Source of the DNA: Amphiura filiformis
Taxonomy: Eukaryota > Echinodermata > Ophiuroidea > Amphilepidida > Amphiuridae
Assembly: GCF_039555335.1 (NCBI RefSeq)
Contig: NC_092631.1
Span: forward strand, 7,266,481-7,330,480
Length of the DNA: 64,000 bases
Reading direction: 5' to 3'
A program made the translations under genes and the position numbers. Of this stretch, positions 21,600-33,000 are shown piece after piece (position 1 is the stretch's first letter; each line of letters starts with the position of its first letter). Under the pieces are notes generated by a model that did not search any database, was not told the origin of the DNA, and worked only from the letters and a program-made list of their open reading frames with translations.

Positions 21600-24070
21600 A
21601 TCCAAGCCTAGAAAACTTAAGCCAATCCAAATCAACTGCAATGGTCTGAAGGGTATAAAAACAGACACAAATTTGAAGCTGAACTTGAAATGTATAAACC
21701 TGACATAGTATTTGGATGTGAAAGCAAAATTGATGGCTCCTTTCCTACATACTCCATCTTTCCGAAAACTATTCGGTTCTCCGTAATGATAGGAATGCCT
21801 CTGGTGGAGGTGTATTTGTCGCAGTAAAGAATGACATCATTACTGTCGAGAGAACAGAGTTTATTACAGACTTTGAAATTGTATGGACGTCTATTGAGTT
21901 TGTGAGAAGTGGTTGTCTCTACCTAGCCAGCTATTACAGGCCCCCAGGATACACAGCAGTAGCAGCTCAGCTTGCCCAATTACAGGATAGTTTTGCATTA
22001 ATTGTGAAGAAACATCCTCATACCTTGCCTAATATCATTCTGGCTGGGGATTGTAACTTTCCAGATATTGATTGGGAGAACATCAGTGCCACTTCATCTA
22101 AGACTAGGGGTGCACACCAGTCTTTCATTGATTTTATCAATGAGCATGGATTGACTCAGCTGACAAATGTTATCACTAGACCAAGCTCCAACAGCATTCT
22201 GGATCTGATTATGACAACAAATTCTAGTCTCATTTCAAACCTGTTCACCACCACAGGTATCAGTGACCATGACTTTGTGCATTTTGACATTGATGTGTCT
22301 CCACAGCCTCGTAAGATATGGAACTACAAGAGAGCAGATTCTGACCAAGTTAAGTTATCTCTCCAGCAAGCTACAGAGAATTTTTTCTCTTCGTCACCTG
22401 ATTCAAGATCTGTTGACGAGAACTGGGAGTTCTTCAAGTGTAGTATTTTCAGTGCTATGGAAAACATTCCACACAAATTTTCCAATGGGAAAATATCACA
22501 CCCATGGATATCTCCTGATATCAAGCGCCAGATGAGTAAGCGTGACAGACTGTACAGCAAAGCTAGAACATCAAAGAACCATGATGCCTGGACGAAATAT
22601 AAGACTCAACGTAACCTGGTAAAGAAAATGGTCTCCACAGCACACACAAACTACATAAACAATGTTGTAGGTTCAAGCCTTACATCTGACTGTAAAAAGT
22701 TCTGGACATACATAAAATCCAAGCGCAAAGACAGTAATGGTATACCCACATTGAGCACTAACAACAGAGTTCATGTCACCAACAAGGCCAAGGCAAATGC
22801 TCTTAACAGTCAATTCGCATCTGCTTTCACCAGGGTTGAGTCAAATACAAGTCTAACCAAGGAGGACATCCATTCACCCTATGTACCCATTGCTGACCTC
22901 GTAATTGAAGAGCACAGTGTTATCAAACAGCTTCTGGAGCTGAAGACAAATAAGGCGAGTGGCCCAGACGAAATTCCCGCCAGAATGCTGCACGATTACG
23001 CCAGTGATGTGTCTGCGATGCTGACAAAGATCTTTCAGCAATCCTACAGTGAAGGGTGTATACCATCTGACTGGTCCAAGGCGAGAGTCACATGAATCTT
23101 CAAAAAGGGTGACAAGACCAGCCCTGAAAATTACAGGCCAGTGAGCCTCACATGCATATGTTGTAAAATTCAATAACATATAATTCTCAGTCACCTTGCC
23201 AAACATCTTAGTAGCCAAAATATCATCATAGACAACCAGCATGGTTTTAGGGAGAAGCTGTCATGTGAGACACAACTTATCCAGGCAGTAGATGACTGGG
23301 CATATACCCTCAACATACATGGCCAGTCGGATGTCCTTTTCCTAGACTTCAGCAAGGCATTCGACAAAGTGCCCCATGAATATCTCCTTCACAAGCTGCT
23401 CTACTATGGTGTGACTGGGAAAACAAATGGCTGGATTAAGAGCTTCCTGACAGGCAGGTCACAGTGCGTTGTGGTAGATGGAGAAGAGTCGGACTGGTGC
23501 CCAGTGGTATCTGGAGTCCCCCAGGGATCAGTATTGGGGCCAGTTTTGTTCCTTCTATTCATCAATGATATCGCCGATAATGTAACATCTAATATCAGGC
23601 TCTTCGCTGATGATAGCATGATCTATCGAACAATCAAGACACCACAGGATCAGATTCTCCTTCATCAGGACTTGCTCACTGTGTTCTCCTGGGCCAAGAC
23701 TTGGGGCATGAGTTTCAACGTCAAAAAGTGCGTCCATCTCACAATTACCAACAAGCGCCAACCTCTTGAACATGCCTATACCATTGATGAGGATGTTATC
23801 CCCAAGGAAAATTCCACCAAGTACTTGGGTGTCACCATTACATCAACCCTGTCTTGAACCAAGCACATAGAAACCATCAGAGCTAAAGCTTCTAGGACGC
23901 TGGGATTGATATCTGAAGAAATCTTGGGCCGTGGACGTCTCTGTCAAGGAGCGAAAGCGTACCAGAGCCTTGTTAGACCACAACTCGAATATGCACCTAC
24001 CATTGGAAGCAGTTACAGCAACAACACACCAGGGCTTCAGTTCGGCAGCTTTACCAGCCATCCGAAGACT
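21600..24070 (+). pseudogene. CR1-type LINE endonuclease-reverse transcriptase, broken
   Basis: The apurinic-type endonuclease begins near 21620 (INCNG), is shifted about twice, then runs open through 21902-23094 with ASYYRPPG, the metal-binding GDCNFPDIDW and the catalytic ISDHDFV. Reverse transcriptase follows: SGPDEIPARML, FKKGDK and ENYRPVSLT around 23100-23145. Next come LDFSKAFDKVPH (about 23345), SGVPQGSVLGP (about 23510), the palm box FADDSMIY (about 23605) and KYLGV. In-frame stops at about 23093 and 23856 and a shift near 23160 inactivate it. The tail lacks a clear poly(A) or microsatellite. It directly follows the 2A-PHD frame and belongs to the same copy. Confidence 0.9.
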
Positions 24071-24229
24071 GCAGCCTCCTGCTTCCATTAACGGGTGGTA
24101 AATCCCACATCAAGTTTTTAGCAGCACCCTATGTTTTTCATCAGCCTTTGTTGTTCACCGTTTTTGTATATAAGTTGCACTTGGACCGCACTGCACCATT
24201 CAACATCCGGGACAGCAAGATTTGCTTTT

Positions 24230-25300
24230 AAGGATGATAATGAATCAAGAATCAAGAAAACTTTCATTACCACCCAGCCTGCTGTTTCAGCTTTGCTTCT
24301 GCAAGGGAGTTTTCCCAAGCCAATGGGAGACTGCATCTGTCATCCCTTCCCACAAGAGAGATTTGAAGTCTAATCCGTCTATGTACCACCCCATTTCTTT
24401 GCTCTGCATCATCAGCAAGGTCATGGAGGCTGTTGTACAGAACCAACTTCAGGAGTACCTCCTTGGAAACCAACTGATATCAGATGGACAGTTTGGATTT
24501 AGACCACACAGAAACACAACTGACATCCTCACCATTCCGACCCAAGAGTGGTTCAATTCCCTGGACAAAGGCAAATAAGTGCACCTGATTGCCCTGGACA
24601 TCAAAGGAGCATTTGACAAGGTCTGGCATAATGGCCTTTGCTTGAAGCACATGGCAAAAGGCGTATCCACCAAGCTGCTCACCCTGAAGCTATTACTGCT
24701 AGACTGAACAGATAGAGACCTGGAGAAAATGAGGATCTGGGCAGACTGATGGAAGGTGACCTTCAAGCCATCGAAATGTGAAGCAATGACAATATCAAGA
24801 AAGAGGAATCCTACCAAGCTAGATCTTCTGTTTGGCACCACCAATCTGGCTGAGGAGGAGCATGGGTCTGGAGATCCTGGGAGTCACAGTTGATAGCAAG
24901 CTGTCCCAGACAAAGCACATTAACATCTCATCTAGAGCAGGACAGCTGGATACTCTGAGGAGAGTTGCAAATTTATTCCAGGATTACTAGACTCTATCAA
25001 GAGGAAGGCCCTTACGAATCATAGGCGTGAGCAAAGAGGGAGCAAGTACAGAAGCTGAACATCACATCTCTCCATCAAAGACATCAAGTGGCTGCAGCAA
25101 CAGTCCTCTACAAAATGCACACCAGCTTGTGCCCATCAGATCTGAAGGCACTGCTACCAAAGCCATTTGTAGTCAGCAGAGCTACCTGCTCCTGCTTGTC
25201 CATGCCTTGCCATGCTCTCACAGTACCAGTTTCTAGAACCATATCTAATGGCATGACCTTCATCCACACTGCAGTACATGTTTGGAATATGTAGTAGTCG
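24230..25300 (+). pseudogene. Second CR1/L2-type LINE remnant, internally deleted
   Basis: Fingers motifs FPSQWETASVIPSHKR, a degenerate YRPISLL (YHPISLL), SKVMEAVV, QFGFRPHRNTTD and LDIKGAFDKVWH run to about 24630. The sequence then jumps to the thumb (WKVTFKPSKCEAMT, about 24755; LGVTVDSKLSQTKH, about 24880), so the palm with the catalytic aspartates is missing. The C-terminal segment (SLHQRHQVAAATVLYKMH, GMTFIHTAVHVWNM) ends near 25293. A stop follows GKK-type residues at 24578. It is a different subfamily from the copy just upstream. Confidence 0.85.
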
Positions 25301-25735
25301 GGACATATCTGACAATGGCGCACCATTCTTCATGAGCAGAGTAAATAAGCGTCTTATTTCATGTGTCTGATGCTTTTCTGTACTCTTCACTAAGCTGCTG
25401 TGAACCACTGATAGGCCCTTGTGGTTCTCTTTTATAGTGCATAGGTGCCTATATAAGTTCTTGACATGTGTCACTCATCATGAGCTACTGGCATGACCTT
25501 CATCCACACTGCAGTTCATGTTTGGAATATGGAGTAGTCGGAGACATATCTGACAACGGCGCACTATCCTTCATGAGCAGAGTAAATAAGCGTCTTATTT
25601 CGCCCATGTGTCTGATGCTTTTCTGTACCCTTCACTAAGATGCTATGAACCACTGATAGGCCCTTGTGGTTCTCTTTTATAGTGCATAGGTGCCTAGATA
25701 AGTTCTTGACCTGTGTCACTCCTCATGAGCTACTG
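25249..25735. repeat. 240-bp direct duplication at the LINE 3' end
   Basis: tggcatgaccttcatccaca and the following 235 bp occur at 25249 and again at 25489 with few differences. The unit covers the last codons and 3' untranslated part of the LINE remnant. Confidence 0.92.
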
Positions 25736-25866
25736 TTCACTATAGCATTTTATAAAAAAAGCTATTGCTTTTGTTATAAAGTCATATCGTAACATTTCCA
25801 TAAAAATAGATTAGTATTTCTTTATTTCCATAAAATGTTAGCTTTTACTCTCAGACATCGCCGGCT

Positions 25867-26496
25867 GTATTCCATAGTGGCGTATAGTGATTTTTGGTCA
25901 TTTTTTGAAAATTGGCACATATGTTTTTAATGATGTTCTCTTTCATTTTTTCTAAGTCTCATTAGTCATAATTAGCTAATTAATTAGTAATTAATTAATT
26001 AAATGTGGCGTATAGTTACAAAGTGACATTTTTGTATTCCATAGTGGCGTATCGACCATACGCCACTTTTTATACACATTTTATAATTATGAAATATCGG
26101 CAAAATGAAAAACATCGTATGTCATAGTGGCGACGCGTGATCGGACCTATACGCCACTATGGAATACTGAACGACGAAAAAGTAACGCCATAGGGATTAC
26201 ACGGCGACCGAGGTGGCGTCACGGTTAACGTAAGGTTAGGGTATTGCGTTTTGTTCGTTTTCCATAGTGACGTATAGTTTTATTGTCAGTTTGCCAGCAA
26301 TAGTATGTATTTATTTCTTTTGAAAAATATATAACAATAAAATCTATTTAGTTTACTACAGAAATGTCACATCATTTACAAAATATAATGAATGTCTGAT
26401 TTACACAACTCGATTTTAAATTGGCATTTCTTCAAACCCGATTTTCTCGAAAAGTTGTTTATTCGCGGCGCCCCACTATACGCCACTATGGAATAC
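25867..26496. mobile_element. Inverted-repeat element with 'ccatagtggcgtat' motifs
   Basis: Ends are gtattccatagtggcgtatag (25867) and its inverse ctatacgccactatggaata (26476-26496). The motif also occurs inside in both orientations (about 26037, 26060, 26118, 26148, 26267). No transposase frame and no clear target duplication. It shares the core catagtggcgtat with the element at 34744-35388, but the outer bases differ (attc versus atca). Confidence 0.8.
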
Positions 26497-27216
26497 GGAC
26501 GACGACATATCCTCTTTTAATTTTGAGCCGAACAAATGAGGTAAAGCAAAGAAAATTGGAAGTTACTACACGTGCCGATGTCGCCAGTGCGTGTCACTCC
26601 GTTGGTTGTGCTATGGTATGATCCTTTGATGTGTGTGACCATCCCGCACGCCATGTACGTACTGTGTTATGAACATCGTGTATGTGTTTGACTAATATTT
26701 CCATCGTAATAATTAAACAATGGTTCCTGCGCTTTATTCAAAATCTCGGATTTTGACAAAACTACAGCACCTAAAGTCTTACTTTTTGCAGGGCGTGTCA
26801 GTTTAATAAAGTACATTTCAATCGAGTAAAAAACAGAATTTTGAAAAACACTGTAAAACCGTGTTTGGTGTAGCGAGACAGAGGCGTGAGACAGAAGCAT
26901 ACCAGGATTTTCCGACAACAATGTTCATTTTGACCTGTGAGAATCTGAAAGAGCGGGGGGGAGGTGGTAGGGACAACAAATTATTTGGATGATGCGTGAG
27001 ATTTTACTCATTTTCCAGCTTTTTATGTGAGATTTACTACCAAGGCGTGAGATTATACTACCTTGGCGTGAGACCGTGAGAAAGTGACCCAATGCGTGAG
27101 ACTCACGGCCAATGCGTGAGAGTTGACAGCCCTGCATCAGCCCCCAGCATACATGTACTACTGATCCAGAGATCCAGATATACACTATTTGACCTCTCTA
27201 TGAAGGATATAACCCA
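26497..27216. other. No gene; 'gcgtgaga' repeats
   Basis: Between about 26994 and 27122 the phrase gcgtgaga recurs about six times among unrelated bases, ending ttgacagccctg. This is probably a degenerate dispersed repeat. Nothing else recognisable. Confidence 0.45.
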
Positions 27217-29707
27217 CTGAGTGCACCAAATTAATCGGCGTAACTTACTAGTTTAGTAGCTTACTTCTTTAGTAGCTACTCCGCAACTGCCGAGTACAGG
27301 TATCTTACTAAACTAATATTTTTGGGACTTTAGTACAACTTCTTTAGTATCTTCATTGGAGCAGTAAATCCAAATCAGCACCTTTAATATCACATTTTTA
27401 ACCACGCAGTCTTACGTCGACAATTGTTATTCAATATTAATAGACAGTGTTATGTCACGAAATACCCGGTAAAAACAAAATCAGTGTATTTTGCGTGCCT
27501 TGTGATTTTGGAGTAGGCCTATTATAATAGGTTTGATTATGATATCTATTCTATCACACCATGGCAGAAGGGCATAACCTGCTAGGGTGGGGGACAGTTG
27601 TAGGAGGGGGCAAAGACAAACAAAATTCTGGTGGGCATCAGTTTGTTCCTGTGTTATTGTGATAATTGCTTGCGAAACGCAAAAATAATTTTCAATTGTA
27701 CACCATTTTAGCCCAAAATTAAGGTGCTATTTATTGTTTACTATGCCAATATTCAAGTTTACATTATTTTTTGCAAAAATAAAGGTAAAATTGTGTGTTT
27801 ACCAGGCCAATTTTCAATTTTACACTGGAGTCAGGGGGTTGAAATTTCTAGGGTGTTTATATTTTCTTTTGTGAGGTTGGTTTTAGGGGTTGGAATTTTT
27901 TTTGGGGGGGGGGTAGGTTGTGTTAGTAAACCAACTCATTAAAAGGGGTTCAAAGACCACCTTAGTGCTCAGTTCAAATGACCATATGTCACAATAAGCT
28001 GCAAATAAGTGTCTCATTTTGGGGCCTCTTGTATAATAATGGCTCCCCATTTATATACAATTTTGCATTTTTCAAAAACATCACAAATTTCACTAAATAA
28101 TTTTTTTTTAAATGATATTTGGTAACAATGTGGTGAAATTGTTTTCCATTTGGCCAAAATATCTGACAATCATAGGCATGGTACACTATTCAAGCATTAA
28201 GTGGATGGTGTGCCCCAGGGGTGGGATGGGGGGGGTATATAGCGTTTTGTGATATTGTATTGAAGTATGTAGGCCTATATTAGAGATAGAAGATATCTTG
28301 AGTTTTGAAAACATGTTTCCCCAGACATGAAAATATTTGTATAGATTCGAATTATTACTTAGTGTAGTAGAATGCAATTGTCATCAATATGTAAGGCATA
28401 CAATAAACGCATAAAATAACAGGACTTTGACTCTATAGTGAAATTTAAATGGTAGGCCTACTATAACTCTGCTATCTACTGAAGATAAAAATGGAATCCA
28501 ACATGCATTCGATAATCACTATGTGACACATCACAGGGAATGAATATTGATTGACTGATAATTGATTGATGGATGAGAGGTTATACTAATTAACAATGAT
28601 CACCCCCTTCCAACTGCCTTGTACCCCCTTCCAGAATAAATGACATCACCGGCATTTCGAGAGATGTTTTTTCATGATGGCAACCTGGATCTCATCGCTT
28701 GTGATTTACCATTTCCTCAAGTGTTTGCCATTCTAAATATTTGTACTTGTATATAGGCCTACAATTTAGGGTGATGTCATTTTCTTCCGAAGGTGGGCTA
28801 AATATTTTTTCGACCCCCCTATCTTGGGTCGAAAATTTTTATGACCCCCCCTTCCGCCTACACAAACTCAAGACAAATGATACATTGCCGGAACTAAGGC
28901 GCGTAGCGCCCCAAAACTTTAGAGCAAATTAAGTGAGCGGAGCACATTAAAGTTTTGATTGTATGTGCAAAGAAGGCGTGCTGAGCGCGTAAAAATGTTG
29001 CATTATGTAACTAAAGATTGTGCGCACATTTTGATTGTTAAGGTAAAGAATGCGTGCACAGCGTGTCAAAATTTTGAGTCACCAGCCCTTTCTATAACCC
29101 CCCTATTTTGGGTGTTAAAAAAATTATAACCCCCTTATTTTTGGTCTTAAAATTCTATGACCCCCAGTATATTCATGACCCCCATATTCCGAAGAAATTG
29201 ACAGCCCCCTTAGCAGTAACAAGGTTTCCATAGTTCCAGGGTTAAGACCAACCTTAATTTAAAATGTTCCGTCAGTAGGCCTACACGAACGACTTGCGGC
29301 CTTGCATACAATACGCTCCACACACAAAATATGCTCTATTGCCAAATATCTTATTATATACTTTCAAAATCTCATCAATATCAATGATTTTCTCCTCTAT
29401 CTATGAATCGATTTGCGTACTCGCCAACTTACTCCTCAAAAGATGAAGAGTACGTTGCCTAATAAATAACAATAGCTGCGGTGTAACTTTACTAGTCTAG
29501 TAACTTACGCTCATTTGGAAGTCACAAAATTCCGAGAAACTCGCCAACTTACTCCGCAAAAGATGAAGAGTAAGTTGCAGAGTAAATAACAATAGTACTT
29601 ACTAGTCTAGTAACTTACGCCGATTTGGAAGTCACAAAATACGAGATACTCGCCAACTTACTAGACTAGTATCTTACTCTGAAGTTATTCGGATTTGGTG
29701 CACTCAG
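27217..29707. mobile_element. Composite inverted-repeat element, about 2.5 kb
   Basis: CTGAGTGCACCAAAT at the left (about 27217) is inverted at the right (atttggtgcactcag, about 29692-29706). Both ends continue into ttactagtctagtaa-like phrases; on the right the block gaaactcgccaacttactcc is repeated (29424, 29540, 29646). The interior is mostly unique AT-rich sequence with a nested element (28770-29213). No transposase seen. The right end lies 69 bp from the stop codon of the host gene. Confidence 0.7.
28770..29213. mobile_element. Nested inverted-repeat element with runs of 'gaccccc'
   Basis: tgtcattttcttccgaagg (28774) is inverse to ccgaagaaattgaca (about 29190-29204). Inside, tatgacccccc-like phrases flank both sides and the centre has gcgcgtagcgc-type small palindromes. 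Non-coding. Confidence 0.65.
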
Positions 29708-29775
29708 CGGAAAATACTATAGACAAATGTAATAAACCAACTAGTTTTGCCAGTTGTTGGTGAGGCTACTTGACT

Positions 29776-30026
29776 CTACTTACTTTTTGCTGTTGTGGAA
29801 GCTACTGCTTTGTCATCACTGCCAGATTTGGCCCCCAAGCCACTGTCGTTTCCTGAAGCCAATGTATCTGTGGTTTTACTCCCTGTTGTAAGTGTAGGAG
29901 CTGCTGTTTTGTCCTGACCCCCCACACTTCCAGACTTGGTCCCACTGTCGTTTCCTGAAGCCAATGTATCTGTGGTAGAAGCTACTGTTTTGCCCGCATC
30001 AACACTATCCAGTCCAGACTGGGCCC
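29776..30026 (-). CDS. Exon 29: Ser/Thr/Gly-rich C-terminal tail, apparent stop
   Basis: Encodes a low-complexity tail with an imperfect repeat of TTDTLASGNDSG. The ORF ends AAA AGT AAG TAG at 29776, but AAA|GTAAGT is a perfect donor (gt at 29783-29782). The stop may therefore be read only if this site is skipped. No clear poly(A) signal found before the composite element that starts at 29707. Confidence 0.78.
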
Positions 30027-33000
30027 CTAAATCAACAAAAAATAAAAATTAAATAAAAATTAAGCTACACATTACAGTATGTGATCTGGCAGTCCACATG
30101 AATAGTAAGGCCTCAAGGATTTATTTCTTGTAGATTTTCAAATGGATGTACACAAGTCACATTCATGAGGATCTGGTGCCCCTTTCACTCTCTGGTGATC
30201 ATGATTATACTAAACAGCTGATTGTGGGATTGGGCAAGTAGCAACCATCCACGCTTTCAGATTGTTGATTATGATTTTTAGTTTACATTAAAGCCACTAT
30301 ACAGTGTAATTTTGAACAATGAAGCAATGATATGTAATGTGTGTGTGTGTGCTGTCTGTGATGACACATTGGCAACTCTTTTATCCCGACTGGGGAATGG
30401 GCAATTAAATATTGGGTGTATGTCTGCCGCATTCATGATGGTTTGAGCTCTGATATGGGCGCTGATGTGCATATTTTGTCTACATAACCGGTAACGGTGA
30501 GACTAGACTATACTTAGGTCAGCAAGCTTTGAACCAATCAGTTTTGATCAATTCAGAAACAGCAAAAGTGTTGCTGGATTTCAATGGCTCCCTCTAGGGT
30601 TGCCTGGTTTTATACTTATTATTGTGCATCGTTCCCTGCCAGGCTTTTTAATTGACGTTTTAATTGTATAATTGACTGAATCACTCATCATTGGGTGAAT
30701 TGATGTTATGTATAAAAATTGAGTTATAATAATTATTGTTACAGAGAAAATGTTGTGTATTAATTTCTTTCAAATTCAAACAAACAAAATGTGGTTCAAA
30801 CAGAGTGTTTATAATAAGATAAGAGTACTGGACCTATCTGCAATTCACAGTCATCTGACAATATTGTGAGTATTAGCATACTGGATCCGCTATGTCAAGT
30901 TGACTCTACACCCACGCAAATTTGGTATCTCATCAGCTGGAAAACTGAATGATTATTCCAAGGTCATTTTCCCTTTGTTACTTGAGCTACTGAGCAGTTA
31001 TTTACTCTTTATCAACTAGCCTAATGGAAACAGGACACTTTACATCCGTGCACGATATGGATGTCAGTTATTTATGCAAGCAAGCAGTTATGATGGTTCT
31101 CCTTTGAACACATAACCGAGGATGATGTTGGCAGTGGAATTTCCCTCTTGAAAAATGGTAAAAGTGCTGGTATTGATCATTGATGGAATACCAGGTGAAA
31201 TGTTTAAATGTTGCAGTGACATTCTGGTTCTAATTATCACTAAGATTTCCAGTGCTAATTTTATCATGACAAACATTCCTAATGACTGGAAAAGGGGCAT
31301 TATAGTCTTTCACAACAGTTTTTTTGAAAGATAACTACCATGCAGTATCTATCCTTCCAATATTCAGTAAACTTTTCACACATGTACTTATTTAATTGAA
31401 TTGGGCAAATAAGTTCAATGCTATCACGGAAATGCAAGGTGGATTTTGAAAAGGTTTCAGTACAACTGATCATAAATTCACACTTTATATACTTGAGGAG
31501 GAAACAAGATAAACTGTGGTTCAAATTAAATAACTCAAGTTCAGCTTGGAATTGCTGGTCTTTTTAAAATATACTTAAAGTCCCATTCAGTGATCCCAGC
31601 ACAGATGTAAACAAATTGAATTGTTTATAAATTGCTTAAAAGTGAAGTCATTCAAATTGTCATTTGGTATTTTTAAAATGAAAAATTTGGCAAAAAACAG
31701 TAGTATTGACTAAGTTGAAGCCCCATGCAAATACATGTAGCTAATTTATATTACATTAATTACAGATTCATATAAATGCCTTATTTTGTCTTAAATACAC
31801 AGCTTTTGACTGAACCACTAGCAAGCTATGTTAGCACATCTATGATAATGACAAAGGTACCAAAATCTGAATTTTGATGATTTTTACGATCATCCGGATG
31901 AGGAAATCACTGAGTGGGCTTTTAAGCAGTACTGCACCAGTATATCATTTTGTGTTAAAACAAGGTTTTTGGACCAGTGGGCTAAAGAGTTTATAAATAA
32001 ACCACAGTGGGCATATTTTTGCTTAGGAAATTGTATTTGAGGTCATTCATTTCATTCGGCTGCGAAGCAGGCGACTACAAAGTTTCTCCATGTACTACGA
32101 TTTGAAGCCAAAGTGGTAATGGCATCTGGCAGTAAAAAGTTGTCGAAGTCCCCCAACAGTTTTTGCACAAAAGACAAGTAGGATGTTCTTTGCCTTCCAG
32201 GTCTTGCTCTCGGATTCCTGAGGTCTTGGTCTCTGACTGTGAAGCCAAAGCTCCAAAACTGGTAAATGGTATTAGTTGGTTCATAAATGCCATGTGCATG
32301 CTTATAGTATTTTCTTCTGCAGCAAAAGTTCTAGTTGAAGGTATTATTGCAAAACCACATGTAGTTAGGCCTATTTAAAAATAATTAATACTTGCTGTTG
32401 GTGCCTACCTTCAGGATAGCTCTGGATGTCCTTTATGATGCCAGGCAAGTTTGCCGACATGGAGTTTTCAGTCTGTACATCATAATAGAGTAAGCTGCAG
32501 ATTAGAAGTCCTAACCAACCGTCAGGACTGTGCTTGTCAAATTTTAAAGGAATTATTGGTTTTCCTTTGTACTTTGCATACTGGGCCTCTGTAAATAATA
32601 ATAACAATAACAATAACTATAAAGATAATTGCAAAATATTGCACAGGTGGATTGAAGGAGACATGGGAAAATTCTATAACCATAACCCTAAACCTAACCC
32701 TAATCTAACACACATTGCAAATGGGAGAACTGGTTGAACCAGAATTCTGAAAGGAGGCAGTTTACATCAAAGTTAACAGGCCAGTACTCAAACAAAAAGG
32801 ACAGGGAGATATTGTTAATACTTCCAGGAGTCTTGTCTGTGATCAAGTCTAAGGTCATTAACTGAGATCACATACACACGCTCTCGCTGATAAACTTATG
32901 TTTGTGTTTGGATCAAAAGTTTAATCCTCAATCAATAATTGATTTGTTTAATGGTGACAGGCACCTGCCACCATATGTGGACACTGTGTATTGCCGGACA

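Larger units (their letters stand above)
30027..32408. other. Intron 28: repeat-filled, no other gene
   Basis: 30027-31080 shows nothing recognisable except a short (GT)n tract near 30340. It then holds the LINE remnant, the TTAA-flanked element and the RTE tail listed separately. Confidence 0.6.

Noticed and set aside
32670..32705. Telomere-like repeats (taaccctaaacctaaccct)
   Set aside because: Only three or four imperfect units inside an intron; not a telomere or a clear interstitial array.
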